Position numbers and translations under genes: made by a program
The notes under the pieces: model-generated
Told to the model about the DNA's origin: nothing
Seen by the model: only the letters and a program-made list of their open reading frames with translations
The model's database searches: none
NCBI GenBank assembly: GCA_016415585.1
Contig: CP066552.1
Coordinates: forward strand, 2,046,001-2,110,000
DNA from: Pectobacterium carotovorum
Lineage (GTDB): Bacteria; Pseudomonadota; Gammaproteobacteria; Enterobacterales; Enterobacteriaceae
Direction: 5' to 3'
DNA length: 64,000 nt
Shown: piece after piece, positions 52,530 through 61,114 of the stretch
Layout of the letters: every line of letters begins with the position of its first letter
How positions within the stretch are numbered: position 1 is the first letter of the stretch

Positions 52530-52874
52530 AAGGGCTAAATACCCTGATTCTGCATCTCTCTCTGTTCAATCGACACAGAGGTCAACTGACGGAAGCGAAC
52601 GACAAATACATGAGCCTCGCATGACAAACTGGGGCTTTATTGCTTTTGTAACGTCATTTACGCATTTATTTCGCTTTCGATCATTTTTCGCCAATTTATT
52701 ATTCGTTATTGCTCGATTGTGGTTTTAAATTGAGCGAATAAGGTAATTTTTCATTATTTTTTGTTAAAAAATCTATCATTACTACCTGAATGGTATGGCT
52801 CAAGGCGCCAATGTAGTGTAATTTTTTCCTCGGAATTTTCTGAAAAGCAGTTAGAGATTAGAGAGAAGAATATA
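52530..52874 (+). other. rmf-chemoreceptor intergenic region
   Basis: About 345 AT-rich bases. An open frame runs in phase with the downstream gene from 52761, but it lacks a ribosome-binding site and family similarity. I looked for a FliA promoter, expected for a chemoreceptor, and did not find a convincing one. Confidence 0.45.
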
Positions 52875-54434
52875 GTGAAATTACGAACCAGAATTGCACT
52901 GCTATGCGGTACGACCTTGTTAGGAATGCTAATTTTATCTGCGGTGGCGCTGAACACACTCTATAACACGATGATGAGTGAACGCACTGGCCAGCTCTCT
53001 ACGCTGGTTGAACTGGCTCATTCTGCGGCACAGAAGGCGTATGAACTAGAGAAAAGTGGCCAACTGTCGCGTGATGAAGCAGAGAAAGAAGCCAAACGGA
53101 CGATCGGTAGTTTCCATCAGGGCGATCGCTATTTCTTCGTGCGCGGCTACACCAATGACGTGAACTATGTGCACCCGAATCCTAAGCGTATTGGCATCGT
53201 CGATGCGAATGGCGGTAAAGAAGCCGGAGAACGCTACCGTGCTTCGCTTCAAGGCAATACGATTGGCACGGTGATCGCAGAAGGGACGCGTCCAGGTCAG
53301 CAGAATAAGGTTGAGAAGCTTTATGCTGTCATTAAATTCGAGCCTTGGGACTGGACGATTGGCTACGGTGATTACATTGACGATATTCAGCAGACGTTCT
53401 GGCACAATGCGCTGATCCTGCTGTCGTTAGGGTTGATTCTGCTGTTAATCATTTCCGCATTTGCATGGAATATGTTGCGTACGCTGATGCGCCAGCTTGG
53501 CGGCGAGCCGCAATATGCGGTGGATGTCGTGCGCGAAATCGCAGAAGGTAATTTACGCGTTGACGTTGAAACAAAGCCGGGCGATCAAACTAGTATTCTC
53601 TATGCTATTCGCGCGATGCGCGACAACCTGTCGCATCTGGTTAATCAGGTTCGCAGCAGCACAAACTCCATTGCCACGGCTTCGACGCAGATCGCATCGG
53701 GTAACGGTGATTTGTCTGCTCGTACCGATTCGCAGGCCAGCGCATTAGAGCAGACGGCAGCGGCAATGGAACAACTGACGGCAACGGTGAAACAGAATGC
53801 GGACAATGCGCGCTACGCGAATGAACTAGCGGTGTCGGCGTCGGATGTGGCAGTGCGCGGTGGGGATGTTGTCAGCCGGGTTGTCGTGACGATGGATTCC
53901 ATTAGCTCATCATCGCGCAAAATTGTGGATATCATCGGCGTTATTGACAGCATTGCTTTCCAGACGAACATTCTGGCGCTGAATGCGGCGGTGGAAGCGG
54001 CGCGTGCTGGTGAACAGGGGCGTGGTTTCGCCGTGGTCGCGAGTGAAGTGCGTACGTTGGCGCAGCGCTCGGCATCCGCAGCCAGAGAAATTAAAGGTTT
54101 GATTGATGATTCCGTTGCCAAGGTGGGCGAGGGCACGGATTTCGTGAAACAGGCTGGCGATACCATGAGTGAAGTGGTTGAAAGCGTACATCGTGTCACG
54201 TCGATGATGGGCGAAATTAGCGTGGCGAGTGCAGAGCAGCGTTCCGGTATTGAGCAGGTCAATCTCGCGATATCGCAGATGGATCAGAGTACTGAACAGA
54301 ATGCGGCGCTGGTTGAAGAAGCGCTGGCCGCGGCAAGATCGCTGAGTGAACAGGCACAGGATCTATCACGCACCGTTGAACAATTCCGCGTTGATGAGTC
54401 TGCAGGCAGCTATCTCGTGCTGAGAGCAAGATAA
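52875..54434 (+). CDS. Methyl-accepting chemotaxis protein with a single Cache domain
   Basis: This is a transmembrane chemoreceptor of 519 residues that passes ligand signals to CheA/CheW and the flagellar motor. It has a first membrane helix at about 7-28, a periplasmic sCache_2-type sensor ([19 protein letters not shown], then [15 protein letters not shown]), a second helix near 178-200, a HAMP domain and a long cytoplasmic coiled coil. The conserved signalling tip [20 protein letters not shown] begins near residue 356. The start is a GTG at 52875 behind GAGAGAAG. The C-terminus ends LVLRAR without the NWETF-type pentapeptide that tethers CheR/CheB. The ligand cannot be told. Confidence 0.9.
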   Translation: MKLRTRIALLCGTTLLGMLILSAVALNTLYNTMMSERTGQLSTLVELAHSAAQKAYELEKSGQLSRDEAEKEAKRTIGSFHQGDRYFFVRGYTNDVNYVHPNPKRIGIVDANGGKEAGERYRASLQGNTIGTVIAEGTRPGQQNKVEKLYAVIKFEPWDWTIGYGDYIDDIQQTFWHNALILLSLGLILLLIISAFAWNMLRTLMRQLGGEPQYAVDVVREIAEGNLRVDVETKPGDQTSILYAIRAMRDNLSHLVNQVRSSTNSIATASTQIASGNGDLSARTDSQASALEQTAAAMEQLTATVKQNADNARYANELAVSASDVAVRGGDVVSRVVVTMDSISSSSRKIVDIIGVIDSIAFQTNILALNAAVEAARAGEQGRGFAVVASEVRTLAQRSASAAREIKGLIDDSVAKVGEGTDFVKQAGDTMSEVVESVHRVTSMMGEISVASAEQRSGIEQVNLAISQMDQSTEQNAALVEEALAAARSLSEQAQDLSRTVEQFRVDESAGSYLVLRAR

Positions 54435-54459
54435 TTTACGCTTAATCGTGCTGTAGCAG

Positions 54460-54486
54460 CGTGGCTTAACGTTTTGATAAGCCACG
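54460..54486. terminator. Hairpin after the chemoreceptor gene
   Basis: CGTGGCTTA and TAAGCCACG around a nine-base loop, followed by TTGTTTAT; a likely terminator for the chemoreceptor gene and perhaps the convergent one. Confidence 0.6.
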
Positions 54487-54518
54487 TTGTTTATGTCATT
54501 GATACATCGTTATCGTGA

Positions 54519-55169
54519 TTATTTAAAAAATGTTCTGAATATCTTTTCTTTTAAGGTTAGTGAGGGGCGACTGAGGCTATCGATTCGGCTGATGATGTTT
54601 TTTTCCATTTCCTGGGCTTCTTGAGATGAGCGTAAACTGTAATATTCACCAACTTTAAATATTGTTATCGTCAACGTGAGCCCGACTTCTGATGCAACTA
54701 ACAGTTTAGCAATTCCGCCGCTCGCCTCTATATTAGAGTCACCTAGTGTAGCCATTATCATTACGGAGTAATAAACGCAATTCAGATAAGTGTTAAAGAT
54801 ATCTTTTGCATAGTCATAAAAACCAGACAATGAATAAAAATCATAATCTAATGATGCATTTACCTCCCTTATTCCTGATATCATTACTTCATTTTGGTCT
54901 ACTGTGGCAAGAAAAAAATAGCAGCCAGAATAAAAGGCAGCGATGGTGATAAAAAGAAATTTAAGTTCTTTTATTGATATTTTTGGATCACTTACTCTCT
55001 TTGTTACATTGAGTAGAATGATAAACATATACAGATATAGAGATAATGTTCCTAACAATAAGAAAATTTTAAATAAATTATTATTAGCATAAGGAATGCA
55101 TAAGGAGATAATGAAGATAAATAAAATAAAAAATAAATTTTTTGAATATATTTCTTGAGAGTTTCCCAT
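54519..55169 (-). CDS. Putative membrane protein with an ion-channel-like pore motif
   Basis: I do not recognise a named family. The 216-residue protein has four likely membrane helices (about 11-28, 33-54, 70-90, 152-173). Between the last two lies VYYSVMIMATLGDSNIEASG (133-151), arranged like the pore helix and filter of two-helix potassium channels (Ion_trans_2), with TLGDSN where TVGYGD is usual. The next segment GGIAKLLVASEVGLTLTI looks like a channel inner helix. A basic helical tail faces the cytoplasm. The gene is much more AT-rich than its neighbours and lies beside a transposon remnant, which suggests recent transfer. Confidence 0.6.
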   Translation of the reverse strand: MGNSQEIYSKNLFFILFIFIISLCIPYANNNLFKIFLLLGTLSLYLYMFIILLNVTKRVSDPKISIKELKFLFITIAAFYSGCYFFLATVDQNEVMISGIREVNASLDYDFYSLSGFYDYAKDIFNTYLNCVYYSVMIMATLGDSNIEASGGIAKLLVASEVGLTLTITIFKVGEYYSLRSSQEAQEMEKNIISRIDSLSRPSLTLKEKIFRTFFK

Positions 55170-55254
55170 GATGATCTCGATAGTGGCTAGTATGCTAGAG
55201 TTTTAGCAGAGATGTCGGAAATTATATATCTTATAGACTAAAAAGAGATTGTTA

Positions 55255-55401
55255 ATGTGTGAGGAATTGGTTCGTGGCGTCCTGTCGTTCGTCCAGCGGC
55301 TCACGTTGGCTGCTGCGTGTCAGGTACTAGTTACGACTTTCCCCGAACAGCAAAATGAATTGCAGCAACTAGCAAAAGGGTTGGGTCAGAGCCTGCGCTA
55401 G
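55255..55401 (+). CDS. Small unidentified ORF ending at the transposon edge
   Basis: Forty-eight codons, starting MCEELVRGVLSFVQRLTLAA and ending GLGQSLR. The TAG stop lies within the 5-bp flank of the Tn3-type inverted repeat. There is no clear ribosome-binding site and no recognised family. It may be chance or the end of an older gene; the sequence across the insertion would give the same stop. Confidence 0.2.
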   Translation: MCEELVRGVLSFVQRLTLAAACQVLVTTFPEQQNELQQLAKGLGQSLR

Positions 55402-55403
55402 AT

Positions 55404-55441
55404 GGGGTCTGAAGCCCAACCGTACGAAAACGTACGCTAAG
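55404..55441. repeat. Left terminal inverted repeat of the Tn3-type element
   Basis: Thirty-eight bases from GGGGTCTGAAGCCCAACC to ACGTACGCTAAG. Both the 38-base length and the ends GGGGTC...TAAG are those of classical Tn3-family repeats (Tn3 itself has GGGGTCTGACGC...GTTAAG). Confidence 0.88.
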
Positions 55442-55524
55442 TACGTTTTTTAACCAAGATGGCGTTTTTTATTCTCATGGCAAAAGGCGGCTATAAAGGC
55501 CATTCATCGCTCTTTTCTGCTTGC

Positions 55525-55679
55525 TTAAGTGGCCTTTAGCTGTCCTTTTGTTACCTGTTCCGCAAGCGTAAATGTATAGTACCCCAGCATATTGATATGA
55601 GCATGCCGCAGTAGCGAAAGCCGGACTTCATCTGACCATAATTGGCACGTTGTTCCGCGTTTAAAAAATCTGCTGGCAA
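55525..55679 (-). pseudogene. tnpA: tnpA remnant: start and end of a Tn3-family transposase
   Basis: On the minus strand a TTG at 55679, with AAGGAGG five bases upstream, begins MPADFLNAEQRANYGQ, the typical start of Tn3-family transposases (FLTxEQRxxYG-like). About 17 codons in, the frame breaks. A second frame then reads RLSLLRHAHINMLGYYTFTL and ends GQLKAT at a stop at 55525, the typical transposase C-terminus (LSPLxxxHINMLGxYxF). The remaining roughly 900 codons are gone. The gene order tnpR then tnpA, ending near the inverted repeat, is that of an ordinary Tn3-family element. Confidence 0.82.
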
Positions 55680-55727
55680 AAGTGCCTCCTTGGCTACGGA
55701 TCACATACGAATAAATAAAATGAGAAG

Positions 55728-56288
55728 TTAATCAGACTGTTTCAGATATTGATACAGCGTTTCACGACTAATACCAAACTCGCGGGCAAGCTGGGGTTTT
55801 TTCTCACCATCCGTTGCTCGCCGTCGAACTTCAATTTGTTGTTCTGAGGACAGTGATTTTTTCCGTCCACGGTAAGCTCCACGCAGCCTGGCTAAAGCGA
55901 TCCCTTCACGCTGACGTTCATGGATTAAAGAACGTTCGAACTCGGCAAAAGCCCCCATCACTGAGAGCATCAGGTTTGCCATTGGTGAATCTTCGCCAGT
56001 GAATGTCAGGCATTCTTTAACAAATTCGATACGCACTCCCTTATGGGTAAGCTTTTGTACCAGACGGCGCAAATCATCCAGGTTACGAGCCAGCCTGTCC
56101 ATACTATGAACCACCACGATGTCTCCATCACGCACGAATGACAACAGTGCATCCAGTTCTGGCCGCTGAGTATCTTTACCCGATGCTTTATCGACGAAGA
56201 CTTTATCCACCTGAGTTTGATCCAGTTGCCGTTCTGGATTCTGGTCAAAGCTACTTACCCGAATATAGCCAATACGTTGACCTTTCAT
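55728..56288 (-). CDS. tnpR: Serine resolvase/invertase of Tn3-family type
   Basis: This is a site-specific recombinase of 186 residues that would resolve transposon cointegrates at a res site. The N-terminal catalytic domain has the nucleophile serine at position 12 in YIRVSSFDQN, and the conserved DRLARNLDDLRRLV and ANLMLSVMGAFAEFERSLI with the E helix. The C-terminal helix-turn-helix (QLAREFGISRETLYQYL) binds DNA. All key residues are intact, unlike the adjoining tnpA. A likely res site lies just upstream of its start. Confidence 0.92.
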   Translation of the reverse strand: MKGQRIGYIRVSSFDQNPERQLDQTQVDKVFVDKASGKDTQRPELDALLSFVRDGDIVVVHSMDRLARNLDDLRRLVQKLTHKGVRIEFVKECLTFTGEDSPMANLMLSVMGAFAEFERSLIHERQREGIALARLRGAYRGRKKSLSSEQQIEVRRRATDGEKKPQLAREFGISRETLYQYLKQSD

Positions 56289-56307
56289 ACGCCTCCAATA
56301 CTGAATG

Positions 56308-56376
56308 TGTCAGGAAAGAATCCATGACCTTTCATTACTTGTGTCAATAAATGAACAGAGTAACTTTATTTTGACA
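56308..56376. other. Putative resolution (res) site
   Basis: Upstream of tnpR, TGTCAATAAA at 56342 is mirrored by TTTATTTTGACA ending at 56376, a 35-base imperfect palindrome of resolvase-subsite size. A second pair, TGTCA at 56308-56312 and TGAC at 56325-56328, lies nearer the gene. Position and architecture fit a Tn3-family res site; binding is inferred. Confidence 0.5.
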
Positions 56377-56470
56377 GTTTTTCCGCTTCTGCCTTGAGTA
56401 ACAAATGAGGTAAATAGCAAGAAATTAAACTGTTAATTAATTTATTATTGTAAATAAATGGTGATCCGTT

Positions 56471-56641
56471 ATGATTTTCATACAATCGTCAAACACTTCA
56501 TCTGCCTTGGAGGATAGTGGTAATTTATCTAAGTTTGATCCTGCAACGTTTGATGAATTTGCAGGGCTTTATGAAAAAATGCTCTCATGGCCTTACCGTA
56601 AAATAAAACGGTTCAGCCGGCGACAATCAGTCGCTGGCTGA
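56471..56641 (+). CDS. Small ORF in the passenger part of the Tn3-type element
   Basis: Fifty-six codons starting MIFIQSSNTSSALEDSGN and containing FDPATFDEFAGLYEKMLSWP. It lies between the res-like site and the right inverted repeat, where passenger genes usually sit. I do not recognise it, and there is no strong ribosome-binding site. Its last codons form one arm of a 13-base inverted repeat (TTCAGCCGGCGAC / GTCGCTGGCTGAA, 56612-56642). It may be a gene remnant. Confidence 0.3.
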   Translation: MIFIQSSNTSSALEDSGNLSKFDPATFDEFAGLYEKMLSWPYRKIKRFSRRQSVAG

Positions 56642-56756
56642 ATGATGAAATTGACCGTTGCGTATCATGTTAAATAACTCAATACCTGCCAGTATCGTCT
56701 GTGCACACCGGAATGATTCGAATTCCAGCATTGGGCTGGATAGTTCAAAAAACGTA

Positions 56757-56793
56757 CCTATCGTACGTTTTCGTACAGTTGGGCTTCAACCCC
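56757..56793. repeat. Right terminal inverted repeat of the Tn3-type element
   Basis: Thirty-seven bases that, on the minus strand, start GGGGTTGAAGCCCAAC and end ACGATAGG. One base is missing relative to the left end and several differ, so the two ends are diverging. Confidence 0.85.
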
Positions 56794-56935
56794 TAGAATC
56801 ACGAAATAGAACTCTTAATTAATGAACCCGCTGCATGGCAGAAAAGCGCTTTTCGTGCGTTGTGCGATAATCACTGTAGCGCCGTCTATAATAATAACGT
56901 AATGTGATTATTATTCATTCCATGCAGTACAGATC

Positions 56936-57661
56936 ATGCGCATCCATCTTGCGATTGACTACACCAGTGACTACGTTTTTTGGCCGATATTCAGGTTGGA
57001 TGGAACGCTGTTGGCAGTTGAAATGATCAGCCATTTTAATGGGCTTTCTGGCAAGTTGAGTATGCCTGCCGATATTCTCCTTATGCAGTTAAGCCCACAA
57101 CAACAATATGATTTTATTTGTGAACAGCTGCTTTTTATCAAAGATAAATCCGCATGGTTTATTGATAACCACATTCAGCTAGTGCTGAAGGTAGGGCGTC
57201 AAATAACCGAAATGTTAATTAAATCCGACGTGCTGCGCGGTGAAATCAAACACCTCGATTTTGTTTTGTTGGAGATTAATGAGCTTTTCCCCCAGCTATC
57301 GCAGGGCAAAGAAAATGCCGCGCTGTTGAATTTGAGCCAATCCGTTCCTTTATGGCTGGATAATTTCGGTTCTGGCAAGACAACGCTGAAACCTTTGCAC
57401 GATGGGCTCGTTCGTGGCGTGAAATTGGATCGTCAGTTCATCGGGCAGCTTTTATCGCGCCCGGCCAATACGCTGATGATGGAACCGTTACTGCGGACGA
57501 TTAAAAACAGTTATGCAGGTATCAGTATTGTTGCCAAGGAGATCGATACGATGGCTAACCTGAATAAAATGAGACTGCTGAACATTGATGCCGTTCAAGG
57601 ACAGATGTGGCCTGCCGTACATTTTGACAGGCTTGAGCAACGCACGGCACTTATTGGCTGA
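56936..57661 (+). CDS. ydiV: Degenerate EAL-domain protein, YdiV/RflP-like anti-FlhDC factor
   Basis: The 241-residue protein is an EAL fold that has lost the c-di-GMP phosphodiesterase residues: the EAL motif reads VEMIS, and the usual DDFGTG reads LDNFGSG. It aligns with E. coli/Salmonella YdiV, which binds FlhD and represses flagellar genes, over blocks INELFPQLSQGKENAALLNL and PLWLDNFGSGKTTLKPLHDG, and QGQMWPAV near the end. It lies next to selO (ydiU) as in E. coli. An inverted repeat AATAAT/ATTATT precedes it. The FlhDC role is inferred from family and position. Confidence 0.82.
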   Translation: MRIHLAIDYTSDYVFWPIFRLDGTLLAVEMISHFNGLSGKLSMPADILLMQLSPQQQYDFICEQLLFIKDKSAWFIDNHIQLVLKVGRQITEMLIKSDVLRGEIKHLDFVLLEINELFPQLSQGKENAALLNLSQSVPLWLDNFGSGKTTLKPLHDGLVRGVKLDRQFIGQLLSRPANTLMMEPLLRTIKNSYAGISIVAKEIDTMANLNKMRLLNIDAVQGQMWPAVHFDRLEQRTALIG

Positions 57662-57847
57662 CTTAATCGCGCCAACCGTCTTCGGGGGCGAAGGGCTTCC
57701 TGAATACCGATCGTGAAAATAATACCCCTGCGTTTCCTCCGTGTTAATTTCAGTGCCATCCCTCTACACTTTCTATCTACCCGTTAATTGTTGTGTGGTG
57801 AGCGCGTGGCTCTCTTCACCTGAATAGAGTGGTATTAGGGAGACAGG

Positions 57848-59299
57848 ATGCAGCAGACGCCATTATTCAAAAATCATTATTTTGACCAACTTCCGGGGTT
57901 CTATACCGCGCTACAGCCGACGCCGCTGCATGGCGCTCGCCTGCTTTATCACAGCGAGGGATTGGCCGCGGAACTCGGTCTGTCGTCTGACTGGTTTACG
58001 CCAGAACAGGATGCCGTCTGGAGCGGCGAGCGTTTGCTGCCGGGAATGGCACCGCTGGCGCAGGTTTATAGCGGTCATCAGTTTGGCGCGTGGGCCGGTC
58101 AGTTGGGTGACGGGCGTGGCATCCTGCTAGGGGAACAACAGCTGGCAGATGGCCGCAGTATGGACTGGCATCTGAAAGGCGCGGGGCTGACGCCATATTC
58201 GCGCATGGGCGACGGTCGTGCGGTGCTGCGCTCAGCAATACGCGAATTTCTGGCCTCGGAAGCGATGCACCATCTGGGAATTCCCACCACGCGGGCGCTG
58301 ACGATTGTTACCAGTACACATCCGGTCCAGCGTGAGCAGGAAGAAAAGGGGGCGATGCTGCTGCGCGTGGCAGAGAGCCATGTGCGCTTCGGTCATTTCG
58401 AGCACTTCTACTATCGCCGCGAGCCAGAAAAAGTGCGTCAGTTGGTGGAGTATGTGATCGCCCGCCATTGGCCGCAGTGGGAAAACGACGAGCGTCGTTA
58501 TGAGCTGTGGTTCGGCGATGTGGTAGAGCGTACTGCCCGTCTGATTACACACTGGCAGGCCGCTGGTTTTGCGCACGGCGTAATGAATACGGACAACATG
58601 TCGATTCTGGGACTGACTATCGATTACGGCCCTTATGGCTTTTTAGATGCCTATCAGCCCGATTTCATTTGCAATCACTCCGACCATCGCGGGCGCTACG
58701 CGTTTGACAATCAGCCTGCCGTGGGGCTGTGGAATTTGCATCGTCTGGCGCAGGCGCTGTCGGGGCTGATGGACACGGAAACGTTGGAACGTGCGCTTGC
58801 ACGCTACGAACCGGCGTTGATGCAGCACTATGGCACGCTGATGCGCGCTAAGCTGGGCCTCTTTACCGCAAGTTCTGAAGATAATGACGTGCTGGTCGGG
58901 CTATTGCGTTTGATGCAGCAAGAAGGCAGCGATTACACCCGCACGTTCCGCCTGCTGGCAGACAGCGAAAAGCAGGCATCGCGCTCGCCACTTCGTGATG
59001 AATTCATCGACAGGGCTGCGTTCGATAGCTGGTTTGCGACCTATCGCCAGAGGCTGATGCAGGAAGAGCAGGGCGATGAGGAACGTCGTCGGTTGATGAA
59101 TGCAACGAACCCGAAATATATTCTGCGTAATTATCTGGCACAAATGGCGATTGAACGGGCGGAAAGTGATGACATCAGTGTGCTGGCGCGTCTGCATCAG
59201 GCGCTGTGCCAACCGTTTGATGAACAGCCGGAGAAGAACGACTTAGCGGCGTTACCGCCAGAGTGGGGTAAGCATCTGGAGATTTCCTGCTCCAGCTAG
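57848..59299 (+). CDS. selO: Protein adenylyltransferase SelO (YdiU)
   Basis: SelO is a pseudokinase that transfers AMP from ATP to Ser, Thr or Tyr of target proteins, with a role in redox stress. The 483-residue protein shows the family's flipped-ATP site motifs: [34 protein letters not shown], the catalytic region [20 protein letters not shown] and the conserved C-terminal HLEISCSS with its redox cysteine. An AGGGAGA ribosome-binding site lies before the ATG. It is convergent with hmuV. Confidence 0.95.
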   Translation: MQQTPLFKNHYFDQLPGFYTALQPTPLHGARLLYHSEGLAAELGLSSDWFTPEQDAVWSGERLLPGMAPLAQVYSGHQFGAWAGQLGDGRGILLGEQQLADGRSMDWHLKGAGLTPYSRMGDGRAVLRSAIREFLASEAMHHLGIPTTRALTIVTSTHPVQREQEEKGAMLLRVAESHVRFGHFEHFYYRREPEKVRQLVEYVIARHWPQWENDERRYELWFGDVVERTARLITHWQAAGFAHGVMNTDNMSILGLTIDYGPYGFLDAYQPDFICNHSDHRGRYAFDNQPAVGLWNLHRLAQALSGLMDTETLERALARYEPALMQHYGTLMRAKLGLFTASSEDNDVLVGLLRLMQQEGSDYTRTFRLLADSEKQASRSPLRDEFIDRAAFDSWFATYRQRLMQEEQGDEERRRLMNATNPKYILRNYLAQMAIERAESDDISVLARLHQALCQPFDEQPEKNDLAALPPEWGKHLEISCSS

Positions 59300-59319
59300 G
59301 CTAGAGCAGGGATGACAGA

Positions 59320-60117
59320 CTATTGCCGCAGATAAACCTGCGGAATGGTGTAGTCAGGGTGTGAACCGACGCTGAGATCGGCGCGATACCAGTGGGTCAA
59401 CGTCTCGGCCTGTAGCACTTGCGCAGGCGTGCCTTGTGCGACTAGCTTCCCTTCATGCAGCAGCAGAATGCGGTCGGCATACAGCGCGGCCAGATTCAGG
59501 TCGTGCAGGACGCAGCATACGGATAACGGCTGTTCGCGTGTAAGCTGCTTGAGCAGCCGTAAGAGGTGCTGCTGGTGGTAGAGATCCAGCGCCGAAGTCG
59601 GTTCATCGAGAAATAACCAACCCGGCGTCGGCTCTGGATGCCACAGCTGCGCCAGCACGCGAGCCAGTTGCACACGCTGTTGCTCCCCGCCGGAAAGCTG
59701 ACGATAGTCGCGCGTAGCCAGTTCCAGACAGCCCGTTTGCGCCATGACCTGCTGAATAACATCATCATTTTTCGGGTAGCGCCCATGCGGGGAACGCCCC
59801 ATCGCAACGACATCCCGTACGCTAAACGCAAACGCCATGCCGCTATGTTGACGCATCACCGCACGCGTTTTTGCGAGTGCGCCGGGCTGCCAGTGTGAAA
59901 AAGGCTGTCCGGCTAACAGGCACTCGCCTTCATCTGGCGTCAAATAACCGGTCAGTAAGCGGAGCAGGGTAGATTTCCCCGCACCGTTAGGGCCGATAAT
60001 CGCGACAATTTCCCCACTGTGCAATTCCAGAGAAACGTCATCCGTCAGGTAGCGTCCGTTGGTCTGAAAGCGTAGATGACGTGCGACTAACGTCCGGTCG
60101 TACGCTGAGTCAGTCAT
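59320..60117 (-). CDS. hmuV: Hemin ABC transporter ATP-binding protein
   Basis: HmuV powers haem import across the inner membrane with HmuU and HmuT. The 265-residue ATPase has Walker [10 protein letters not shown] at 42-50, signature LSGGEQQ at 141-147, Walker B WLFLDEP at 167-173 and the H-switch in CVLHDLN. It overlaps hmuU by eight bases and is the last gene of hmuSTUV. BtuD/FhuC-type ATPases are similar, but the operon context settles the assignment. Confidence 0.94.
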   Translation of the reverse strand: MTDSAYDRTLVARHLRFQTNGRYLTDDVSLELHSGEIVAIIGPNGAGKSTLLRLLTGYLTPDEGECLLAGQPFSHWQPGALAKTRAVMRQHSGMAFAFSVRDVVAMGRSPHGRYPKNDDVIQQVMAQTGCLELATRDYRQLSGGEQQRVQLARVLAQLWHPEPTPGWLFLDEPTSALDLYHQQHLLRLLKQLTREQPLSVCCVLHDLNLAALYADRILLLHEGKLVAQGTPAQVLQAETLTHWYRADLSVGSHPDYTIPQVYLRQ

Positions 60118-61114
60118 TTCCCCGTCCTTTATGCTGAACGATCAGCCATAAGAAATATGGCCCGCCAATCAGGCTGCTTAACAACCCAACGGGCATTTCT
60201 GCCGGAGAAAGCAGCGTGCGTGCCAGCGTATCGGCAAACAACAGCAGGCAGGCACCGCCGAGGATAGAACCGGGAATGAGCCAGCGATGGTCGGCACCCA
60301 GATGCATGCGCATCAGGTGTGGAATGATAAGCCCGATAAACCCGATCACGCCGCTGACCGCCACTGCTACGCCAACCAACAGCGAGCTGAGCAGCAGTAG
60401 CGTGTACTTGGTGCGTTTCACGTTGACGCCAAGGTAGTGCGCCTCTTCGTCCCCTAATTGCAACACGTTCAGACGGTGCGCGTAGTATAACGTGGCGATC
60501 GTGGCAGGGATGACCAACGTGCTGGCAACCAGCAGCATGGGCCACTGTGCCTGTCCAAGGCTCCCCATTCCCCACAGTGAGAACTGGCGCAGTTGCTGAT
60601 CGGTGCTGATGTAGGTCAACACGCCGATGAGGGCAAGGCACAGTGCATTGAGCGCGATGCCTGCCAGCAATAATCGCGTTAATCCACCCTGTTCGGAGCG
60701 GCTGAGGATGAAAATAATCGCCGTAATTGCCAGACTACCCGCGAAAGCGGCAAACATCGGGCCGTAAAGCGCCAGCAGCGGGGGAAGGCCTAGCGGCAGC
60801 ACAATGGTTAGCGCGACGCAGAGTGCGGCACCGCTGCTGATCCCAAGCAGGCCAGGATCGGCGAGCGGATTGCGAAATAACCCCTGCATAATCGCGCCGG
60901 AACAGGCCAACGCGCCGCCGACGAGGATCGCCAGCAGCACACGGGGTACGCGGATATTCAACCAGATATGCCAGATTGGATCGTCAAGCGGCGTTTGCCA
61001 TAACATCTTGAGCGATAGGGTCAGCGCGCCCATGTTGGCGGCACCGACCATCAGTGCCACCATCAGTAACAGCAGTGCGATCAACCACGTGCGCGGGTGA
61101 AAGCGTGACGTCAT
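60110..61114 (-). CDS. hmuU: Hemin ABC transporter permease
   Basis: This is a FecCD/BtuC-type permease of 334 residues with ten likely membrane helices. Family motifs are present: [20 protein letters not shown] near 54-73, [20 protein letters not shown] near 81-100 and [20 protein letters not shown] in the C-terminal third. It overlaps hmuT upstream by four bases and hmuV downstream by eight. The assignment to haem comes from neighbouring hmuS and hmuT. Confidence 0.94.
   Translation of the reverse strand: MTSRFHPRTWLIALLLLMVALMVGAANMGALTLSLKMLWQTPLDDPIWHIWLNIRVPRVLLAILVGGALACSGAIMQGLFRNPLADPGLLGISSGAALCVALTIVLPLGLPPLLALYGPMFAAFAGSLAITAIIFILSRSEQGGLTRLLLAGIALNALCLALIGVLTYISTDQQLRQFSLWGMGSLGQAQWPMLLVASTLVIPATIATLYYAHRLNVLQLGDEEAHYLGVNVKRTKYTLLLLSSLLVGVAVAVSGVIGFIGLIIPHLMRMHLGADHRWLIPGSILGGACLLLFADTLARTLLSPAEMPVGLLSSLIGGPYFLWLIVQHKGRGND

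Larger units (their letters stand above)
55404..56793. mobile_element. Non-autonomous Tn3-family transposon remnant
   Basis: A 1390-bp element is bounded by inverted repeats typical of the Tn3 family: the left starts GGGGTCTGAAGCCCAAC (38 bp) and the right, read inwards, starts GGGGTTGAAGCCCAAC (37 bp, one base missing). Both continue with TGTACG- or CGTACG-like sequence and ACGAAAACGTACG, and share TACGTTTTTT just inside. The flanks are TAGAT and TAGAA, a near-match 5-bp target duplication. Inside lie an intact resolvase gene, a res-like site, the two ends of a collapsed tnpA and about 380 bases of other DNA. No functional transposase is present, so movement would need one in trans. Confidence 0.88.

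Noticed and set aside
52761..52874. N-terminal extension of the chemoreceptor from ATG 52761
   Set aside because: The extra 38 codons do not look like a signal or membrane segment and lack a ribosome-binding site. The GTG at 52875 directly precedes a standard receptor N-terminus.
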